14,467 bases of DNA, from the NCBI GenBank assembly GCA_937892215.1, contig CALAVE010000055.1, positions 1-14,467 of the forward strand. The letters are read 5' to 3'. Shown here one piece after another: positions 11,954 to 14,467 of the stretch. Source of the DNA: an uncultured Porphyromonadaceae bacterium. Its GTDB lineage: Bacteria > Bacteroidota > Bacteroidia > Bacteroidales > Muribaculaceae. The first letter of the stretch is position 1; every line of letters begins with the position of its first letter. The position numbers and the translations under genes are program-made. A model generated the notes under the pieces. That model was not told where the DNA came from. It saw nothing but the letters and a program-made list of their open reading frames with translations, and made no database searches.

Positions 11954-12003
11954 GGGTAGGAAACAAGCGTTTCCTATCCGCACCATTAACTAACATTATT
12001 CAT
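11954..12003 (+). promoter_or_regulatory. Array unit 16: orphan hairpin (CAAGCG loop) + cut motif TTATTCA
   Basis: GGGTAGGAAAC (11954-11964) pairs with GTTTCCTATCC (11969-11979) with one G-U pair around AAGC. The motif reads TTATTCA then T (11996-12003). No ATG follows at the usual distance. Instead a G/C-richer reading frame without a start begins here, so the array has been cut at or beside the motif. Confidence 0.72.
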
Positions 12004-12010
12004 AGAAACG
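12002..12010 (+). repeat. Left copy of a direct repeat ATAGAAACG
   Basis: ATAGAAACG at 12002-12010 recurs at 12401-12409; with the following bases 11 of 12 match (ATAGAAACGCAC and ATAGAAACGAAC). The copies bracket the phage-like fragment exactly, one at the array junction and one just after its stop codon. Confidence 0.5.
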
Positions 12011-12397
12011 CACGACAGCATCCACTTCGTCCATGACACGTTGTACTTCGACGTGCCGGTGCAGACGGCGCAGATCGTGACGCATGACTCAACGAGCGTG
12101 CTTGAGAATGACTATGCCATGAGCCAAGTCAAGGTGAACAAAGACGGCACGCTGTCGCACAAGCTGGAAACCAAGCCGCAGAGTGTGCCGGTTCCGTTTG
12201 AGAAGCCGGTGGAAACGAAAACTCAGGTCATCCACAAAGATAAACGTGTCGAGGTTCCTGTGCCGGTGGAAAAGAAACTCACGCCATGGGAGAAGTTCCG
12301 CATGGATGCGTTTTGGTGGCTACTGGGCGCGACTGCATTAAGTGTCGGAGTAATCTTCCGAAAGCCATTGTTCGCCCTCGTGAGGCGATTTATATAA
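12002..12397 (+). pseudogene. 5'-truncated spanin-like phage protein
   Basis: The frame is open from 11990, but a normal start is missing; the only in-frame option inside is a TTG at 12041. The protein reads THDSIHFVHDTLYFDV, then a proline/valine/lysine-rich stalk (PVPFEKPVETK, RVEVPVPVEKK), and ends in one membrane helix (about the last 30 residues, AFWWLLGATALSVGVIF) with a basic tail. Repeated HDSI/HDT units, a charged stalk and a membrane helix resemble the spanin-like small proteins found beside lysis genes in Bacteroidota phages. That is pattern recall, not a search result. The DNA is visibly richer in G and C than both neighbours. It is probably a remnant acquired with other DNA, cut at its 5' end at the array junction. 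Confidence 0.55.
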
Positions 12398-12400
12398 GGT

Positions 12401-12409
12401 ATAGAAACG
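12401..12409 (+). repeat. Right copy of the direct repeat ATAGAAACG
   Basis: This second copy lies 3 bases after the stop of the spanin-like fragment and 1 base before the terminator stem. See 12002-12010 for the partner. It could be a recombination footprint, or chance. Confidence 0.5.
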
Positions 12410-12410
12410 A

Positions 12411-12440
12411 ACAGCCCCACTCGCGACGAGCAGGGGCTGT
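12411..12440. terminator. Bidirectional terminator between convergent genes
   Basis: ACAGCCCC (12411-12418) pairs with GGGGCTGT (12433-12440), and inside it CTCG/CGAG (12420-12423 with 12427-12430) closes a CGA loop. It lies between the rightward fragment ending at 12397 and the leftward toxin gene ending at 12452. Short T-rich tails occur on both sides (GTCTTT rightward, TTCGTTTC leftward). Confidence 0.72.
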
Positions 12441-12451
12441 GTCTTTGCAAA

Positions 12452-12916
12452 TCAGTGAGATGTTTGGCAAATCTCATGTTTTGGATCTATCCATAAAATG
12501 TCAAGGATACCTTCATCTCGAATACCTATTATGCGAAACAAATTCTCGAAGCGCAAAGAAAAGACTTCCTCTATATCGTCATACTTAATTTTATTAAGCC
12601 GTTTTATGGCAGGACGAGTCAAAGCGTCTCTACTGACGGTATGATTTTTTGTCTTTCCATTATCATGGGTCATTTTTTTGATTTCTTCCCATGTTTTACC
12701 CTCGTAACTACTTAGGTAATCAAGTACTTTCTTAAGGTTGTCTGTTAGTGTGGACACCCCCCATTTATCACATTCTGCATCAAAGCGTCTAAATCTCCAT
12801 GATGGTTTAAGTTGATCAGGAGAAAATCTTTGAGGGATTACAGGAGCCTTTTTGCTCCCGCTCCTCGAAGTCGCTGTCTGCGGTACTGCTTTTTGATGCC
12901 TATTTTTCTTGCTCAT
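12452..12916 (-). CDS. Probable toxin partner of the Panacea antitoxin
   Basis: The start chosen is the ATG at 12916, giving 154 residues (MSKKNRHQKAVPQTATSRSG). It overlaps the end of the antitoxin gene by 17 bases. An in-frame ATG at 13033 would run 134 bases into that gene and is less likely. After a basic, probably disordered N-terminus comes SWRFRRFDAECDKWG (about 39-53). A middle helical part has SYEGKTWEEIKKMTHDNG and a conserved-looking HTVSRDAL. The compact C-terminus has FSLRFENLFRIIGIR, then ILDILWIDPKHEI. The last part, strands with an arginine and an ILW-DPKHE ending, recalls RelE/ParE-type folds. The toxin role rests mainly on the antitoxin next door. Confidence 0.72.
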   Translation of the reverse strand: MSKKNRHQKAVPQTATSRSGSKKAPVIPQRFSPDQLKPSWRFRRFDAECDKWGVSTLTDNLKKVLDYLSSYEGKTWEEIKKMTHDNGKTKNHTVSRDALTRPAIKRLNKIKYDDIEEVFSLRFENLFRIIGIRDEGILDILWIDPKHEICQTSH

Positions 12917-13538
12917 ACAATGACGAGTAGTATTCTGCCATTGCAGCGTGGGTGATAATCTTATGACCGCGTTCATTCGGTTGCATACCACGGCGTGCAT
13001 CACGCCAAGGACGTTCGGAATGTGTTTGGTCAATCAGCCATTGAGATGATTTATCCTTATACGCTTTTAATACGCTATCGATATCGTCTTTCTGCTCTTT
13101 AGATAAATGGTTGGGATTTCCCAAACTCATCATACTTTCATCAATATTAAATAAACCTTTGTGAAAGTTATAAAGTTCGCGAACAACAGGACCATTTGCC
13201 CACGCCTCAATATTCTCGCGAAACAACGGCTTGTCATTCCAAACCAAATACCAAGCCTGACAATAGTATAACAACTTTTGCAGTTTCATGGTTGTGCATT
13301 GCTTGATTTGATACAAAACATAGCAAGCCACATCAAACACAGACACAACGTTATATTTTTGTATCGCAGGATAATTTTGAATGAGTTGAGAATTATTACC
13401 GATATTTTCAAACTTGTCTTCACCCTCGCACGATAATGTTTCGTGTATTTGATCACGCTTAAACATGGTGTCAGGGACTTGACGAAAACGAGGGTTCTCA
13501 TCAAAACAAGTCATACTTTCATTGTCTGCCCAATTCAT
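12900..13538 (-). CDS. SocA/Panacea-domain (DUF4065) antitoxin-type protein
   Basis: This is a 212-residue protein. Residues about 62-205 match the SocA-like Panacea domain: FDVACYVLYQI, MKLQKLLYYCQAWYLVW (84-100), EAWANGPVVRELY (111-123), and LIDQTHSERPWRDAR (168-182) near the end. Panacea domains neutralise many unrelated toxins and are known in phage-associated proteins; SocA is also a proteolytic adaptor in Caulobacter. The first 60 residues are an extension that may bind the specific toxin. Its ATG lies one base after the stop of the upstream gene, and its end overlaps the downstream gene by 17 bases, so all three are translated together. An antitoxin role for the 154-residue neighbour is the best reading; direct proof is absent. 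Confidence 0.87.
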   Translation of the reverse strand: MNWADNESMTCFDENPRFRQVPDTMFKRDQIHETLSCEGEDKFENIGNNSQLIQNYPAIQKYNVVSVFDVACYVLYQIKQCTTMKLQKLLYYCQAWYLVWNDKPLFRENIEAWANGPVVRELYNFHKGLFNIDESMMSLGNPNHLSKEQKDDIDSVLKAYKDKSSQWLIDQTHSERPWRDARRGMQPNERGHKIITHAAMAEYYSSLYEQEK

Positions 13539-13539
13539 G

Positions 13540-14166
13540 TCAATTTTCTTTATTGATATTTAGTTTATTTGTTATGAAAGTCTCGCACTCTTTTCTCTTA
13601 TGAGAGATTATTTCATCATCATCAATATAAGACATAATGTCAAGACAGTTGTTAATTGGATAATCGCAATTTACGACGATGCGAAAACTGTTTTCAGGCG
13701 CTTCATGCAGTTGAACATTCATTGACTTTTCGCTTTCATCAATGAATGACCACCTTACCTCGCGCTTAATCGTCACTTTCTCAAACGGATTATTTTGTTC
13801 CTTGTCTTCGCCGAAATCAAGAAAATATCGGTTCAACTCGGCATCAGTTTCAAATACATAGTTGAAACCGAAAGCAGAAACTGGTGTTTGGTTGAGTAGT
13901 CTTAAAATCGTTCGGAGCACCGAAACTACAGTGATTTCAGTGTCTTCGTTAACCGACAACATCTCAAAATGAATGCGATTAGAGGAAACGGTAAGTTTGA
14001 ATTGCTCATTGCTAAATTGATATGGTCCAACAGGCAAAGCAACCTCAACATTCATATCTTCACCTCCGAATACGTTATTCTTTACCCATTCGGGCGAGAA
14101 AATATGAATATTCCATTTACCTACAACAACTAAGGTTGAGACGTTCTTTATTATATTTCTGAACAT
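13540..14166 (-). CDS. Unknown 208-residue protein, first gene of the Panacea operon
   Basis: This protein of 208 residues starts MFRNIIKNVSTLVVVGKWNI. It has a strand-rich N-terminus (STLVVVGKWNIHIFSPEW, VEVALPVGPYQFSNEQFKL) and a central hydrophobic helix (VSVLRTILRLLNQTPVSAFG). After this come acidic and beta-like segments and a charged C-terminus. No signal peptide or catalytic motif is evident. It is read from a clear promoter 42 bases upstream, and its stop is one base from the antitoxin ATG. I cannot name a family. Its position at the head of a Panacea module suggests it is a third component, such as a regulator, sensor or second toxin, rather than a bystander. Confidence 0.8.
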   Translation of the reverse strand: MFRNIIKNVSTLVVVGKWNIHIFSPEWVKNNVFGGEDMNVEVALPVGPYQFSNEQFKLTVSSNRIHFEMLSVNEDTEITVVSVLRTILRLLNQTPVSAFGFNYVFETDAELNRYFLDFGEDKEQNNPFEKVTIKREVRWSFIDESEKSMNVQLHEAPENSFRIVVNCDYPINNCLDIMSYIDDDEIISHKRKECETFITNKLNINKEN

Positions 14167-14207
14167 GGTTGTAACTTATATCGTTCAATAATGTATATAA
14201 TGCCTTG

Positions 14208-14238
14208 CAAAATTAAACACTATCTATCAATCAACAAA
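14208..14238 (-). promoter_or_regulatory. Leftward Bacteroidota promoter of the Panacea operon
   Basis: On the minus strand TTTG (complement of 14235-14238), 19 bases, then TAATTTTG (complement of 14208-14215): a perfect match to TTTG-N19/21-TAnnTTTG. Transcription would start near 14202, leaving a leader of about 36 bases. TATACATTA, the 9-mer repeated before the helicase gene, also occurs in the minus-strand leader (complement of 14189-14197). Confidence 0.75.
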
Positions 14239-14254
14239 ATTATTGACCAAATAA

Positions 14255-14295
14255 CTTCAAATTTGGGGCTATTTTTAACATTTGAAGCCCCAAAT
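14255..14295. other. Two competing stem-loops upstream of the Panacea operon
   Basis: CTTCAAAT (14255-14262) can pair with ATTTGAAG (14280-14287), or ATTTGGGGCT (14261-14270) with AGCCCCAAAT (14286-14295). The arms overlap, so the stems compete for bases at both ends. This layout is typical of attenuators or conformational switches, but no reading frame linked to it is known. It lies outside the operon's transcript. Confidence 0.45.
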
Positions 14296-14321
14296 ATGTT
14301 TTACAACATACATTCAGGGTC

Positions 14322-14352
14322 AAAAAAGCCCATGCCGGGCAAAAGCATGGGC
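14322..14352 (-). terminator. Intrinsic terminator, leftward
   Basis: GCCCATGC (14328-14335) pairs with GCATGGGC (14345-14352). Read on the minus strand the stem is followed by TTTTTTG, an intrinsic terminator. It lies 49 bases after the stop codon at 14402-14404 and would end a leftward transcript entering from beyond the window. A further inverted repeat (GCGCAACGCA at 14351-14360 with TGCGTTACGC at 14386-14395, 9 of 10 matching) lies between them. Confidence 0.75.
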
Positions 14353-14401
14353 GCAACGCATTTTCTCAACAGCACTAATTATTCTTGCGTTACGCCTGAC
14401 C

Positions 14402-14467
14402 TTACCGATAAACCTTAATTCCGCAGCACTTTAGTTTAACAAACTTTATAACATCCTGAGGAACAAA
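14402..14467 (-). CDS. Probable 3' end of a gene extending beyond the window
   Basis: The minus-strand frame FVPQDVIKFVKLKCCGIKVY then R ends at TAA (14402-14404). It is open to the window edge, with a plausible protein composition. A minus-strand intrinsic terminator at 14322-14352 follows it, which supports a real gene end here. Only 21 codons are visible, so no function can be given. Chance remains possible for an open frame this short. Confidence 0.38.
   Translation of the reverse strand, partial: FVPQDVIKFVKLKCCGIKVYR

Noticed and set aside
4468..12003. Integron gene-cassette array, with the hairpins as attC sites
   Set aside because: The one-gene-per-cassette layout and hairpins are suggestive, but the hairpins lack the paired RYYYAAC/GTTRRRY core sites and the unpaired bases of attC. 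They have no common ends, and no integrase is in the window.
4468..12003. Array hairpins as ordinary intrinsic terminators
   Set aside because: Almost none has a U-run directly after the stem. Shared loop classes and the following TTATTCAC motif are not explained by termination. Unit 11 has T bases further downstream and remains possible.
14191..14418. Plus-strand 75-residue open frame at the right end
   Set aside because: It crosses the Panacea promoter, the competing stems and the minus-strand terminator, and its composition does not look protein-like.
1..14467. tRNA, rRNA or known riboswitch
   Set aside because: I found no cloverleaf with a CCA-type end, no rRNA segment and no recognisable riboswitch core when reading either strand. 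A covariance-model search would settle this.

Overview
The window looks like the replication and accessory part of a mobile element from a Bacteroidota (Bacteroidales-type) host, joined at its right end to other accessory DNA. The host call rests on three perfect Bacteroidota promoters of the form TTTG-N19/20-TAnnTTTG (helicase gene, the gene at 3570, and the operon at 12.4-14.2 kb). It is also supported by the near-absence of Shine-Dalgarno sequences before start codons, and by an LPD29-type protein and a SocA/Panacea antitoxin. It remains an inference.

Layout. (1) 1-3057, minus strand: a superfamily-3 (D5/P4-type) helicase, a 56-residue basic protein, a 161-residue unknown protein and a small helix-turn-helix protein. 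A nested inverted repeat at 481-584 may encode a plus-strand small RNA. (2) 3058-3569: a divergent control region, possibly a replication origin. It holds two back-to-back promoters, three TATACATTA repeats, three 17-bp tandem repeats and a pair of matched 16-bp palindromes over the right-hand promoter. (3) 3570-4248: a lysine-rich unknown protein and a strong intrinsic terminator. (4) 4249-4467: non-coding DNA rich in dyads. (5) 4468-12003: an array of 18 plus-strand genes, nearly all small and unrecognised. The exception is a 384-residue LPD29-type protein. (6) 12002-12440: a G/C-richer, 5'-truncated spanin-like phage fragment ending in a bidirectional terminator. (7) 12452-14238, minus strand: a tight three-gene operon holding a Panacea-domain antitoxin and its probable toxin. 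(8) 14239-14467: stem-loops, a minus-strand terminator and the probable last 21 codons of another gene.

The main discovery is in region 5. Fifteen intergenic gaps, and a sixteenth at the broken right end, hold the same arrangement: stop codon, a hairpin, the motif TTATTCAC, usually 16-22 nt of A-rich leader, then an ATG usually in the context ATTATG. The hairpin stems differ in sequence from each other but are preserved as structures. By hand count about thirty of their pairs are G-U wobbles that work only in plus-strand RNA. The loops fall into two classes: GNRA tetraloops (eight, plus one near-match) and a UUAGCG-like hexaloop (seven). This looks like an undescribed cis-acting RNA system that marks each gene of the array, perhaps for coordinated translation, RNA processing or RNA-protein recognition. 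The last unit is cut off inside its motif where the phage fragment begins, so the array may also be a place where genes are exchanged.

If this is one element, the helicase and control region would replicate it, palindrome-binding proteins would regulate the rightward genes, the array would carry accessory functions, and the Panacea operon would act in stabilisation or defence. Only the helicase, LPD29, Panacea, spanin-like and helix-turn-helix assignments come from protein features.
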